From the NCBI GenBank assembly GCA_002713145.1, contig PAVS01000001.1, positions 124,001-188,000 on the forward strand: a stretch of DNA of 64,000 nucleotides, written 5' to 3'. This document shows, piece by piece, positions 45,033-53,572 of this stretch. Positions within the stretch are counted from its first letter, which is position 1; each line of letters opens with the position of its first letter. The notes under the pieces were generated by a model. That model made no database searches. It saw nothing but the letters and a program-made list of their open reading frames with translations, and was not told the origin of the DNA. Both the position numbers and the translations under genes were made by a program. This stretch comes from Halobacteriovoraceae bacterium. Its GTDB lineage: Bacteria > Bdellovibrionota > Bacteriovoracia > Bacteriovoracales > Bacteriovoracaceae.

Positions 45033-46301
45033 ATGAACGAACTGTCACTAGAGAAATTACGTAAGAAATTAAAGGTTTTAGCAGATGCTGCTAAGTATGA
45101 TGCTTCATGTTCTAGCAGTGGGGGCGCACGTACTCGGGATGCTAAAGGTATGGGAAATGTAAATGGTATGGGGATATGCCATAGCTACGCCCCCGATGGC
45201 AGATGTATAAGTTTGCTTAAAATTCTTCTGACAAATGTTTGTATTTATGATTGTAAATTTTGTGTGAATAGAGTCTCTAGCGATACTGAAAGAGCAAAAT
45301 TCACCGTAGATGAAATCGTGTGGCTAACCTTAGAGTTTTATCGCAGAAATTATATAGAAGGGCTTTTCCTAAGCTCAGGCATTTTTAATTCTTCTGATGA
45401 AACTATGGAGCAGCTAACAGCAGTAGCGCGAATATTGAGAACCAAACATTTTTTTAATGGTTATATTCATCTCAAAGCCGTAGCGGGAGCAAGCCAGGAG
45501 TTAATTGAAAAAGCAGGTCTTTATGCAGATCGAGTCAGCACCAATATTGAAATGCCCATTCAGGAAGACCTTGATGTTCTAGCACCTGCCAAAACTATCA
45601 GTGAAGCGCAAAATACAATGAATGACGTCAAGGGAAGAATTCTAGAATTTAAAAAGCCTGTGAAGTTGGCCAATAATGTCGAGAGAAAATTCGCTCCAGC
45701 CGGTCAGTCTACACAAATGGTGGTGGGGGCAACACAAACTAGTGATAAAATAATCTTAAAAACATCGGAAAGTCTTTATAGTAATTTTTCTCTGAGAAGA
45801 GTTTTTTATTCGAGTTATAGTCCCATTCCTTTTGCGGATGCTATATTGCCTAGTTTAAAACCAAGTCTTAAACGAGAGAATCGTCTCTACCAAGCTGACT
45901 GGTTGATTCGCTTTTATGGCTTTGATAGTAATGAATTATTTGCAAATAGTGATCACAACTTACCCCTTGATCTAGATCCAAAAACAGTATGGGCTTTAAA
46001 TAACCGTCATTATTTTCCTATCAATATCAATACAGCGAATAGGGAAGAGATTTTAAGAATTCCTGGTGTTGGAGTAAGGAGTGTGCAAAAAATTTTACAG
46101 CTGCGCAGAAGTCAAAAAATTAGAGTTCAAGATCTTAAAAGATTAGGTGTTGTTTGGAAACGAGCTCAATTTTTTGTAGAAACATACGACTCTAATTATG
46201 GTTTAAGGTCTTTAAATAGTCACCATTTGAAATCACATTTAAAACCAGATGAACAATTAAACTTTTTCGATAGTCTCAATGCGACCACTGGTGAGATATG
46301 A
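45033..46301 (+). CDS. putative DNA modification/repair radical SAM protein with C-terminal HhH
   Basis: 422 residues from ATG 45033, which gives the family start LRKKLKVLADAAKYDASCSS; the upstream ATG at 44985 adds a non-family extension. The radical SAM cluster motif is CIYDCKFC (CX3CX2C). A helix-hairpin-helix at about 335-370 (ANREEILRIPGVGVRSVQK) indicates DNA binding. The family is typically encoded next to UdgX, as here: the following gene overlaps by four bases. The reaction is unknown; coupling to uracil or damaged-base repair is inferred from the pairing. Confidence 0.9.
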   Translation: MNELSLEKLRKKLKVLADAAKYDASCSSSGGARTRDAKGMGNVNGMGICHSYAPDGRCISLLKILLTNVCIYDCKFCVNRVSSDTERAKFTVDEIVWLTLEFYRRNYIEGLFLSSGIFNSSDETMEQLTAVARILRTKHFFNGYIHLKAVAGASQELIEKAGLYADRVSTNIEMPIQEDLDVLAPAKTISEAQNTMNDVKGRILEFKKPVKLANNVERKFAPAGQSTQMVVGATQTSDKIILKTSESLYSNFSLRRVFYSSYSPIPFADAILPSLKPSLKRENRLYQADWLIRFYGFDSNELFANSDHNLPLDLDPKTVWALNNRHYFPININTANREEILRIPGVGVRSVQKILQLRRSQKIRVQDLKRLGVVWKRAQFFVETYDSNYGLRSLNSHHLKSHLKPDEQLNFFDSLNATTGEI

Positions 46302-47680
46302 TTTCTCTCGATGAATTCACTGAAATTTCAGATTTTAAGAAATATGTCCGTTACTTTATTTCAAAAAAAACTTCACCAAGTGAGATCAATTGGGGGCAAA
46401 GTGAAAAACTCTTGTTTGATGAATCTTTGAGCCTGTCGGATGTTCCTGGCGGGATAGAGCTCAATGTATCAAGAGACTATAGTCAACTCGTAAAACGGCT
46501 TTCTATGTTAAGAGGCCCAGAGCGATGGGCACTTCTCTACAAGATTCTCTATCGTCTAAAATTTGAAAATAAGAATCTTTTAAATCTTCCTAGTGATCCA
46601 GATATTAGGCAAGCGCATATTTATTTAAAATCTATTGCAAGAGACATACACAAAATGCACGCCTTTGTGAGATTTAAAAAAATTGATGAGCCTTCTGAAA
46701 AATATGTCGCCTGGCATGGTCCTGAGCATAAGATTCTAAGAGCTGGAGCTCCTTTTTTTAAAGATAGATTTGGTGATAAACCGTGGAGTATTTTCACTCC
46801 TGATGAAAGTGCTCATTGGGACGGAACGAAACTCTTCTACTCTGAAGGTATGAGTTTTGATGACTTTAAACATAAAGATGATTGGGATGAAGTTTGGAAA
46901 GATTATTATCGATCTATATATAATCCTGCAAGATTAAATATAAAAATGATGAAACAGGAAATGTCACCAAAGTATTGGAAGAGTATGCCTGAAGCTGAGA
47001 TTATTGAAGAGCTTATTAAGAATACTCCTGATCAATTACAGAAAGCTGCCGCATCACAGTGGTTTGAAGCCAAAGTTGATAAAGATTCAACACTAGATGA
47101 AATACAATTCGCTCTCAGTAATTGTACAGCCTGCCCCCTCTATGAAAAAGCCACCCAAGCTGTTCCAGGTAGTGGGCCCGTCGATGCTAAGCTTGTGATT
47201 TTGGGGGAGCAACCTGGAGATCTAGAAGATACTCAAGGACGACCTTTTGTAGGTCCTTCCGGCGCACTGCTTATGGATATACTTTCTCAATCAGGAATAG
47301 ATTCTTCCCAAATCTATTTTACAAACACCGTGAAACATTTTAGTTTTCGCGAAAATGCAAAAGGAGAGCGTATCCATCGCTCACCGACGGGTAAACAAAT
47401 TCATGCTTGCAAGCCGTGGTTAGAAGCAGAGCTTAATCAAATAAAGCCTCGAGTGATTCTCGCTTTAGGTGTAACTGCGGCTACAGCAGTTTTAGGTAAA
47501 AAACCTAAGCTCTCTCAAGAGAGAGGAGAAATATTTTCAACTAAGTACGCAAAAAATATCATAATAAGTTGGCACCCATCTAGTATTTTACGAACAGAGA
47601 ATGCTGAATTAAAGAGAATGAAAAAAAATCAGTTGGCAGAAGATATTCAAAGAGCTTTTCACTTAAGCCTATTAAATTAG
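46298..47680 (+). CDS. udgX: UdgX-type uracil-DNA glycosylase fused to a DUF4130 domain
   Basis: 460 residues. The first 250 form the DUF4130-type domain paired with the radical SAM protein. The C-terminal 185 residues are a family 4-like uracil-DNA glycosylase: GEQPGD (residues 303-308), the KHFSF segment, and the R-loop ending GERIH with H360, the position that in UdgX forms a covalent bond to the uracil site; the late motif is WHPSSILR. CxxC cysteines for the Fe-S cluster start at about 278 (NCTACPL). It overlaps the radical SAM gene by four bases (one operon) and the convergent OsmC-YcaO gene by nine. Confidence 0.9.
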   Translation: MISLDEFTEISDFKKYVRYFISKKTSPSEINWGQSEKLLFDESLSLSDVPGGIELNVSRDYSQLVKRLSMLRGPERWALLYKILYRLKFENKNLLNLPSDPDIRQAHIYLKSIARDIHKMHAFVRFKKIDEPSEKYVAWHGPEHKILRAGAPFFKDRFGDKPWSIFTPDESAHWDGTKLFYSEGMSFDDFKHKDDWDEVWKDYYRSIYNPARLNIKMMKQEMSPKYWKSMPEAEIIEELIKNTPDQLQKAAASQWFEAKVDKDSTLDEIQFALSNCTACPLYEKATQAVPGSGPVDAKLVILGEQPGDLEDTQGRPFVGPSGALLMDILSQSGIDSSQIYFTNTVKHFSFRENAKGERIHRSPTGKQIHACKPWLEAELNQIKPRVILALGVTAATAVLGKKPKLSQERGEIFSTKYAKNIIISWHPSSILRTENAELKRMKKNQLAEDIQRAFHLSLLN

Positions 47681-49840
47681 TTTTTTTCGTTTGGCATGCA
47701 GCTTTTGATAGCTCTCAATCAGTTTAATATGTTTAGTTAGCCCCGTTAACTTAGAATCAGTTTGGGGAATATTGTAGAAAAATTCTTTTCTTTGAATTGA
47801 GTTTTGAGCAGCAAGAACATTTTTGGCATCAAAAAAAAGATTGAGATTGTCTTGGTAATCCTCAAATTGAAGTTCCGGGTTAAGAGCAATATCAAGCAGT
47901 GTATTCAAAGCATTAAAAAACTTTCTACGATCAGGGAGATATTCATTGAAGTGAATGAGAAGAGAGCTTTGTTCACTCGCTTGCTCAAGTAACCCCAATT
48001 TTAGAAAGCTCAAACATTTAAGTTCAGCAATTGTCATCTGTCCCCACGTCGAATTTTCATCAAATGCAATACCGATGAGCTCTGAGATAGGCATATAATC
48101 ATCAAGCTCACTTTCCTCTAGTCTTTCTACGAGTTGCTGAAGCTGTTGATCGTTAAGGCTATGAATATTGAGAATATCATCTCTAAAGTGAAGGGCCTTG
48201 TTATGGTTATCCCAGATAAGGTCTTCTTTCTCATAAATCTCAGAAAAATCGGGAACGATGATTCGGCAGGCATGGGCACCAAGATCAGTATAGTCTGCAA
48301 TATAAACTTCTTTATCCAGCTCTGTTAAAATATCCATGAGATTCGAAAATTCCTCTTCTGTACTCCCCGTAAAATTCCAATCGACAAATGGATAATCAGC
48401 TTTACTGGCAAAGAATTTCCATGAGATAACTCCAGTAGAATCAATGAAGTGATCCACAATATTATTAATTTCGGTGACGGCAAATTCATTAAAGGTAGGT
48501 TTTGGCAGACCATTAAGCCCTTCAAAACTTCTTCCTTGTAAAAGTTCTGTGAGTGTTCGCTCAAGGGCGACTTCAAAGTTTGGATGAGCTCCAAAGGAAG
48601 CAAAAATGCCCCCATCTAGCGGATTAATAAGAGTGATATTTACCACAGGAAAAACTCCTCCCAGTGAAGCGTCTTTGACTAAGAGGGGATAACCTTTAGC
48701 GCGAAGTGAATCTATTCCTTCCTTAATTTTGGGAAAAGAATTAATTTTTTCTTCTGGTATATTAGGGAGAGTGATTTCTTCACTGATAATTTTATTTTTT
48801 GCGGCCCTTTCAAAAATTTCAGAAAGCGCTTGCACTCGAGCTTCATACTTTGAGTTCCCGGCACTCATGCCATTGCTGACAAATAAATTTCCTATGAGAT
48901 TCACAGGGATATAAACAGTTTGCTGATCAGACTGGCGAATATAAGGCAAAGCACAGACACCTTGGTCAGTTAAACCAGAATTCATATCGAGCAGATGTTT
49001 TGGATTTAGCTCTCCGTCGAGTCCATAAGTCTCGAGTAAATAATCATCCATCAGTCCTTCCGGAAACTGATCGTCTTCTTTTATCTCAAACCACTTTTCA
49101 TCGGGATAGTGAACAAAGCTTTCATGAGCAAACTGCTCTCCTAAGTAAAAATCATTATAAAAATAATTATTACTGATTCGCTCTAAATATTCTCCAAGGG
49201 CAGAGCAGAGAGCCGCATCTTTTGTGGCCCCTTTTCCGTTGGTAAAACACATGGGAGAGTCCGCATCTCTAATATGAACCGACCAGACATGGGGGATAGG
49301 GTTGCGCCAAGAGGCAATCTCTATTTTGATCCCCAATTGATTGAGCACTCCTGTAAGCTCTTCAATTGTCTGCTCAAGAGGCTTATCTTTACCATGAATA
49401 TGAGTCAGTGAGTTGTTCTCACTGGTCAATTGATTAAGATCACCATCGGATTCTTGAACTTCGATGATAAACTCAGGAGAGTTTTGGATGACTCTTTTAA
49501 CTGTACATCGCTCCATGGATTGCAAAATACCTTGTCGATCTTTTTCTGAGAGATCATCCGGGAGTTTAATTTTTAGATGAAAGGTTTGTTTATAGCGGTT
49601 CTCAGGTGAAACAATATTATCATGCGTGATGATGATACCTTCTGTAGGTATATTTCTGGCATTGCAATAAACTTTCACAAAATATGCTGCGCACATAGCA
49701 GAAGAAGCTAAGAAATAATCGAATGGTCCCGGTGCAGTACCATCTCCGTTATAGCGGATGGGTTGATCTGAGATGACCTGAAAATCATCAAAACGGGCTT
49801 CGAGCCTTAAATTTTCTAAATACCTAGTTTCAATTTGCAT
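47672..49840 (-). CDS. OsmC-YcaO fusion protein
   Basis: 722 residues. About 1-130 is an OsmC-like domain with both redox cysteines (SSAMC and MERCTVKRV), a thiol peroxidase fold. About 170-580 is a YcaO domain containing an ATP-binding pattern (GKGATKDAALCSALGEYLER, with a later NSKYEARVQALSEIFER), and the remainder is a helical TPR-like C-terminus as in E. coli YcaO. E. coli YcaO is an accessory factor for RimO methylthiolation of ribosomal protein S12; the OsmC extension is a known variant in some bacteria. RimO is not in the window. Single leftward gene. Confidence 0.92.
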   Translation of the reverse strand: MQIETRYLENLRLEARFDDFQVISDQPIRYNGDGTAPGPFDYFLASSAMCAAYFVKVYCNARNIPTEGIIITHDNIVSPENRYKQTFHLKIKLPDDLSEKDRQGILQSMERCTVKRVIQNSPEFIIEVQESDGDLNQLTSENNSLTHIHGKDKPLEQTIEELTGVLNQLGIKIEIASWRNPIPHVWSVHIRDADSPMCFTNGKGATKDAALCSALGEYLERISNNYFYNDFYLGEQFAHESFVHYPDEKWFEIKEDDQFPEGLMDDYLLETYGLDGELNPKHLLDMNSGLTDQGVCALPYIRQSDQQTVYIPVNLIGNLFVSNGMSAGNSKYEARVQALSEIFERAAKNKIISEEITLPNIPEEKINSFPKIKEGIDSLRAKGYPLLVKDASLGGVFPVVNITLINPLDGGIFASFGAHPNFEVALERTLTELLQGRSFEGLNGLPKPTFNEFAVTEINNIVDHFIDSTGVISWKFFASKADYPFVDWNFTGSTEEEFSNLMDILTELDKEVYIADYTDLGAHACRIIVPDFSEIYEKEDLIWDNHNKALHFRDDILNIHSLNDQQLQQLVERLEESELDDYMPISELIGIAFDENSTWGQMTIAELKCLSFLKLGLLEQASEQSSLLIHFNEYLPDRRKFFNALNTLLDIALNPELQFEDYQDNLNLFFDAKNVLAAQNSIQRKEFFYNIPQTDSKLTGLTKHIKLIESYQKLHAKRKKLI

Positions 49841-49973
49841 ACTGATTTCTACATTTGCGTCCTGATTTTTGATAGTTATAAGCTCTAACTAAGTAAGTTT
49901 TACACTGTAATTTTGGAGAGGAATTATACAAATTGTTTTTTCCTTGCGAGAATAGGAGCAATTTGGAGGATGT

Positions 49974-50711
49974 ATGAAAAGTTTAGGATTAATCGCTATC
50001 TTATTTTTGAGCTCTTTTAGTTATGCCCAGGAACTGGGAGCAGATTTTGAAGCTAAAGTACGAGAGATGAGCCAAGTCGATACCTCTCAAAATAAATCAC
50101 TCCCCATGAAGCGTATTTCTCGCGCAGAAGTTATGGCCAATGCCTATGCCGCTCTTAATTACACTTATACTGTTTCAGAAGATAATTACACCTCAGCTAG
50201 ACTTAAGAATAGTTGCGAAGGACAAAATAATTGGCTTAGACCTTATCGGTTTTATGGAAAAATTGGAGTCGAGCAAAAAGGAATTCCTTATAAATGGGGA
50301 GGCTATTTCTTAGATCTCAGAACTTTTACCAATGGTGTACTTGATGGAAAAGCCACCGGTGATGTGTGTACTTGTGGTGATCCTAAAAGAGGTTATTGTA
50401 TAACCGGTGGAACGATAGGCCTCGATTGTTCTGGTTTTGTTAGCTTTGTTTGGCAGACGGGTTATTATACCACTTCACGTATGCATCAAATCACTCATCA
50501 AATTAAATGGAGCCAGCTTAAAAAAGGTGATGCCCTCAATAAACCGGGTGATCATGTGATTCTTTTTGAGAGTTATTCCAAAGATAAAAACTATATAGTG
50601 GGGATTGATTCTTCAACTTCTTGTGAAGGTGTTTGTAAGCGAAGCTTTCGTAAATACGACCTTGAGCGAGAAGGATTTAAGCCCGTACGCTTTAATTCTA
50701 TTCGAGATTAA
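49974..50711 (+). CDS. secreted NlpC/P60-like cysteine hydrolase
   Basis: 245 residues with a signal peptide (about 1-18, cleaving after SYA). Catalytic features: C152 in LDCSGFVSFVWQ and H194 in PGDHVILF, the NlpC/P60 arrangement, although the upstream YKWGG motif is separated from the Cys by an insertion containing a Cys cluster (CTCGDPKRGYC). Peptidoglycan peptide hydrolysis in the periplasm, or on a prey wall in a predatory lifestyle, is likely. Ribosome site TTGGAGG precedes ATG 49974. Confidence 0.87.
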   Translation: MKSLGLIAILFLSSFSYAQELGADFEAKVREMSQVDTSQNKSLPMKRISRAEVMANAYAALNYTYTVSEDNYTSARLKNSCEGQNNWLRPYRFYGKIGVEQKGIPYKWGGYFLDLRTFTNGVLDGKATGDVCTCGDPKRGYCITGGTIGLDCSGFVSFVWQTGYYTTSRMHQITHQIKWSQLKKGDALNKPGDHVILFESYSKDKNYIVGIDSSTSCEGVCKRSFRKYDLEREGFKPVRFNSIRD

Positions 50712-50716
50712 AAAAA

Positions 50717-51109
50717 CTAAATTTTCTTTTTCAATTTAAGCCTTCTAAATAAGGCCAAGGTTTGAGTCAGGTCTTTAGAAATGGTGATGGCGATCAACAA
50801 AGAAGCCACACCGAGGACAAAGATTATTTTGCAGAAAATAAGATAATCATTCATACCTTGGGTTTCCCCCACAAGCCAAATCGAGTTCATTATAGACCAA
50901 GCCAGGGCCGAGAAGGCAACAAGGATGCCTGATCTTTGTTCCTCTTTAAACATCAAGATGATGCCGCTGAGAATGGTGGGAAGAATACAAGCATAAGAAA
51001 GGGGTATGTACTCGGTCATCCAGAGCGCATCCATAAAAAACCAAGAAAATGAGTTGATGATCTCGAGCTGATCTTTACTTATATTTTTCATAAACATCCT
51101 GTTATTCAC
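50717..51109 (-). CDS. small multi-helix membrane protein
   Basis: 130 residues with about four hydrophobic helices (including LSYACILPTILSGIILMF and IIFVLGVASLLIAITI) and a basic C-terminus. No family recognised. Tail-to-tail with the NlpC/P60-like gene, five bases apart. The 170-base region on its other side is shared with the FMN-binding stress gene; nothing distinctive is visible there. Confidence 0.65.
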   Translation of the reverse strand: MNNRMFMKNISKDQLEIINSFSWFFMDALWMTEYIPLSYACILPTILSGIILMFKEEQRSGILVAFSALAWSIMNSIWLVGETQGMNDYLIFCKIIFVLGVASLLIAITISKDLTQTLALFRRLKLKKKI

Positions 51110-51279
51110 TTTTTATGAACAACCGACAACTTATTTAGCGGGAGGGGGTATTTTTTACAGCAACAAACTTTTCTTAGACAGCTTTTATTTGATGAAAACT
51201 AGACAATTTTTTACATCTCTGTGCATCTAAATTACCCCCTTCCTTTTATCCTATCCGGTGAATACAAAAGGAGATCAAA

Positions 51280-51759
51280 ATGGGAAGTCCAGAACATAAA
51301 CAGAAAATTTGGAATTATATCAAAGACATTAAAGTAGGGATGCTCACCACTCACGGAGAAGATGAACTCCATAGCAGACCTATGCAGTTGGTACAGAACG
51401 AATATGATAACAAACTTTGGTTTTTTACCGATGCTAATGACCCTAAAGTTAAAGAAATTCAAGAAGACAAAACCGTCAATATTGCCTTTTCTGATCGTGA
51501 AAATGGAGTGTATGTCTCCATGGCCGGAAATGCCAAGCTGACCCATGACAAAGAACTCATCGATAAGTTTTGGAATGACTATGTCAGCGCCTGGTACTCA
51601 AAAGGAAAAGAAGATGATTCAGTCGCGCTACTCGAAATTAAAGTCAATCATGGTGAGCATTGGGATATTAATAAAGATTCTCGTGATTTTTTCTATGAAG
51701 TAGAGAAAGCGAAAAACACTTCGAAAACACCTGATGTGGGTGAACATCAAAAATTCTAA
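51280..51759 (+). CDS. general stress FMN-binding split-barrel protein (pyridoxamine oxidase-like)
   Basis: 159 residues of the pyridoxamine 5'-phosphate oxidase-like fold: VGMLTTHGEDELHSRPMQLV at the start and the FFTDANDPKVKEIQ strand-helix are typical of general stress protein 26. It binds FMN or related flavins; the substrate is unknown. An AGGAG site precedes ATG 51280. It is followed after 12 bases by a small exported protein gene, ending in a strong terminator. Confidence 0.9.
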   Translation: MGSPEHKQKIWNYIKDIKVGMLTTHGEDELHSRPMQLVQNEYDNKLWFFTDANDPKVKEIQEDKTVNIAFSDRENGVYVSMAGNAKLTHDKELIDKFWNDYVSAWYSKGKEDDSVALLEIKVNHGEHWDINKDSRDFFYEVEKAKNTSKTPDVGEHQKF

Positions 51760-51771
51760 AAAGGAAAGACG

Positions 51772-52164
51772 ATGAAATTAATACTATTAACGCTTTTATT
51801 TTCAATCTCTGCTTTTGCAGTTCCTGTCGATGGGGTTGTGACTTACAAACTTGATAATGGGAATTTAGTGGATAGAGAGGTGACTATTGATGTGCCTGCG
51901 AGAGGACAAGGTGAAGTCACTCTGATCGGTGAGAACATGGAACTTAAAACCACACATTTCAAAAGCGTTGAAGTGATGGGAAGAAAGGTTTTTACCATCT
52001 TCTTTACAACTGACTTCAATGGAAAAAAAGCAGTGCTGGTCTTTAAAGGAACCTATATGCGAGGAGAGAACTACCTCATCTATACCGGTGATATCTACAA
52101 GGCTCGCGCGAGCGAAAATAATCTCGCTCACACTGGGGTCTTTACGTTTAAATATAATAGATAA
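51772..52164 (+). CDS. small exported hypothetical protein
   Basis: 130 residues with a signal peptide cleaved after about residue 16 (SAFAVP). The mature part is beta-rich and resembles a small periplasmic binding fold, though I recognise no family. Co-transcribed with the FMN stress protein (AAAGGAAAG site). Function unknown. Confidence 0.65.
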   Translation: MKLILLTLLFSISAFAVPVDGVVTYKLDNGNLVDREVTIDVPARGQGEVTLIGENMELKTTHFKSVEVMGRKVFTIFFTTDFNGKKAVLVFKGTYMRGENYLIYTGDIYKARASENNLAHTGVFTFKYNR

Positions 52165-52170
52165 AAAGAT

Positions 52171-52200
52171 GCCGCAGATGTAACTGCGGCTTTTTTTTTT
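52171..52200 (+). terminator. intrinsic terminator
   Basis: Perfect 7-bp stem GCCGCAG/CTGCGGC, six-base loop (52171-52190), then ten T. It closes the stress-protein operon and its T run abuts the stop codon of the convergent outer-membrane gene. Confidence 0.93.
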
Positions 52201-53092
52201 AGAACTGGTAGGTGGTTGCGAAAGTTATGGCACTCAGCCTGAAATTTTCCAGCTCATAGTCAGTTCCCTCGCTTTCAGCATCAATATCAGTAGGTAGGTT
52301 AAACTGAAACATTGCTCTTAACATAAGGTCTCTCGAAAGTGAGTATTTAAGCTCGCCACCCAAAACAATCAGCCTATAGGATTCAAAAGAACTTTCATCA
52401 CCTTCATCATCCTCAAAGTCTTGTTCAGAGTAAAAGCTAATTCCCCCACTTAGGGCAAGGGCCAAGTTCTCACTCATAGGAATCTGATAAGTATAATTAA
52501 TGAGGAGTTGTCTTTGAGAATCATAAATCTCTTCTTCACCGTTATCCGCATTCTTTGAAACTTGCTCACCAACAAAAGTTAACTCCGCTTGCAATCGCCA
52601 AGCATAATCCGCTTCTTTTTTTCCAAGAGCAGCACTCAAAGCAAAAGTTTGACCACCATCAGCCACATTTCCATCTTCACTTGTCGTGGCATGTTCAGCT
52701 TCGGGAGTATTAGGGGTATAGAAAAAAGCCACATCTAAAAACTTCCCATGAGCCTGTTGCCATTGTAAGCGCTTGGCTACATAGAGGGTAGGGTTGGTTA
52801 ATCCTACTGACTCATAGCTATCCTTATCATCACCCTTCACTGTCAATTCACTGGTTTTATGCCCAATATTGAATCCTAAGGCCAAACCTCTAAGAGGGGC
52901 ATAGGCCAATTCTTGGGAAAGAGTACTCCCATTTTGTTCCCCGTCAGCGGTGAGCACATCATAAGTGGTGGTCGATTTTTGAAAACTTGTTTCTCCAAAA
53001 AATGTTCCTTTGGTAGGGAAATAATTGAGTTCTCTTAAGTTTGTTTGGGCAAAAAGAAGAGTGGGCATCAGCAAGACAAATACTTTGAGCAT
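52199..53092 (-). CDS. outer-membrane beta-barrel protein, transporter-like
   Basis: 297 residues with a signal peptide (about 1-15, ending LFAQ) and about twelve alternating strands ending in the outer-membrane terminal pattern ITFATTYQF (final Phe). The layout resembles the MetA-pathway phenol-degradation-like/transporter barrel group, but no signature is decisive. Single gene; its start is 50 bases left of the terminator-like hairpin that separates it from the genomic island. Confidence 0.7.
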   Translation of the reverse strand: MLKVFVLLMPTLLFAQTNLRELNYFPTKGTFFGETSFQKSTTTYDVLTADGEQNGSTLSQELAYAPLRGLALGFNIGHKTSELTVKGDDKDSYESVGLTNPTLYVAKRLQWQQAHGKFLDVAFFYTPNTPEAEHATTSEDGNVADGGQTFALSAALGKKEADYAWRLQAELTFVGEQVSKNADNGEEEIYDSQRQLLINYTYQIPMSENLALALSGGISFYSEQDFEDDEGDESSFESYRLIVLGGELKYSLSRDLMLRAMFQFNLPTDIDAESEGTDYELENFRLSAITFATTYQF

Positions 53093-53144
53093 TGTAGTTC
53101 CTTATAATGAAGTTATGGTTATTAGATAAAGTCTAAGATTAGAT

Positions 53145-53179
53145 AAAAAAAAAGGCCACGTAATTAAATCGTGACCTTT
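53145..53179 (-). terminator. terminator, probably the ancestral end of the tRNA-Lys/tRNA-Glu transcript
   Basis: On the reverse strand a 10-bp stem (AAAGGTCACG with CGTGGCCTTT, including one G-U pair, 53151-53179) leads into nine U (plus-strand A 53145-53153). The opposite strand would have a C-A mismatch, so the minus reading is better. It lies 14 bases beyond the far att copy of the tRNA-Glu end, where the tRNA terminator would be if the island were absent. Confidence 0.8.
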
Positions 53180-53192
53180 TCTTTAAGTATTT

Positions 53193-53209
53193 TTGGTACT
53201 CCCAAGGGG
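53193..53209. repeat. attachment site repeat, far end of island
   Basis: ttggtactcccaagggg, identical to 62026-62042. It equals the last bases of tRNA-Glu including the encoded CCA (reverse strand) and is the copy left at the distal boundary after integration. Confidence 0.9.
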
Positions 53210-53572
53210 CTACCCAGTTAGTAAAATTTAATCAACAATAACAACCACTTGTGAGTGATTTTAAGAACTTAACATTTTCCTTTTCCGGACTTTTCATTAT
53301 TTTTCATGTTTATTAAGGATCGGTCACGTGCAAAAACGTGCAATACAAATATTAGATGTGTAATAAGTGATTACTCCTTTCCTGCCAAAATAATGAGCTT
53401 ATTTAATTTTCTAGTATGTTAATTTATAAGACTAAAAATTCATTGTTCAAATCAATCAGGCTAAGTAACTTAAATTCCTCTTGGAATTTGCCTTAAATTA
53501 AATTTAGTTTTTATTTAGTCATAAAAAACCGAACCGCATTAAGATAAACAAACCAACATTGAAGGCCATAAC
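53210..53572. other. non-coding left end of island
   Basis: 363 bases without a supportable gene. It holds the paired CACGTGCAA repeats (53325-53343) and, further right, a 7-bp perfect inverted repeat AAATTCC/GGAATTT with a four-base loop (53472-53489), 83 bases before the subtilase start. The latter may be an operator or transcript hairpin. AT-rich promoter-like sequence precedes the subtilase gene but no single promoter stands out. Confidence 0.7.
53324..53343 (+). repeat. CACGTGCAA direct repeats, left end (candidate integrase arm sites)
   Basis: TCACGTGCAA at 53324-53333 and ACGTGCAA at 53336-53343. The same element occurs twice near the other end of the island in the same orientation. 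Placement about 115 bases inside the left att fits arm-type integrase or excisionase binding sites. Confidence 0.65.
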
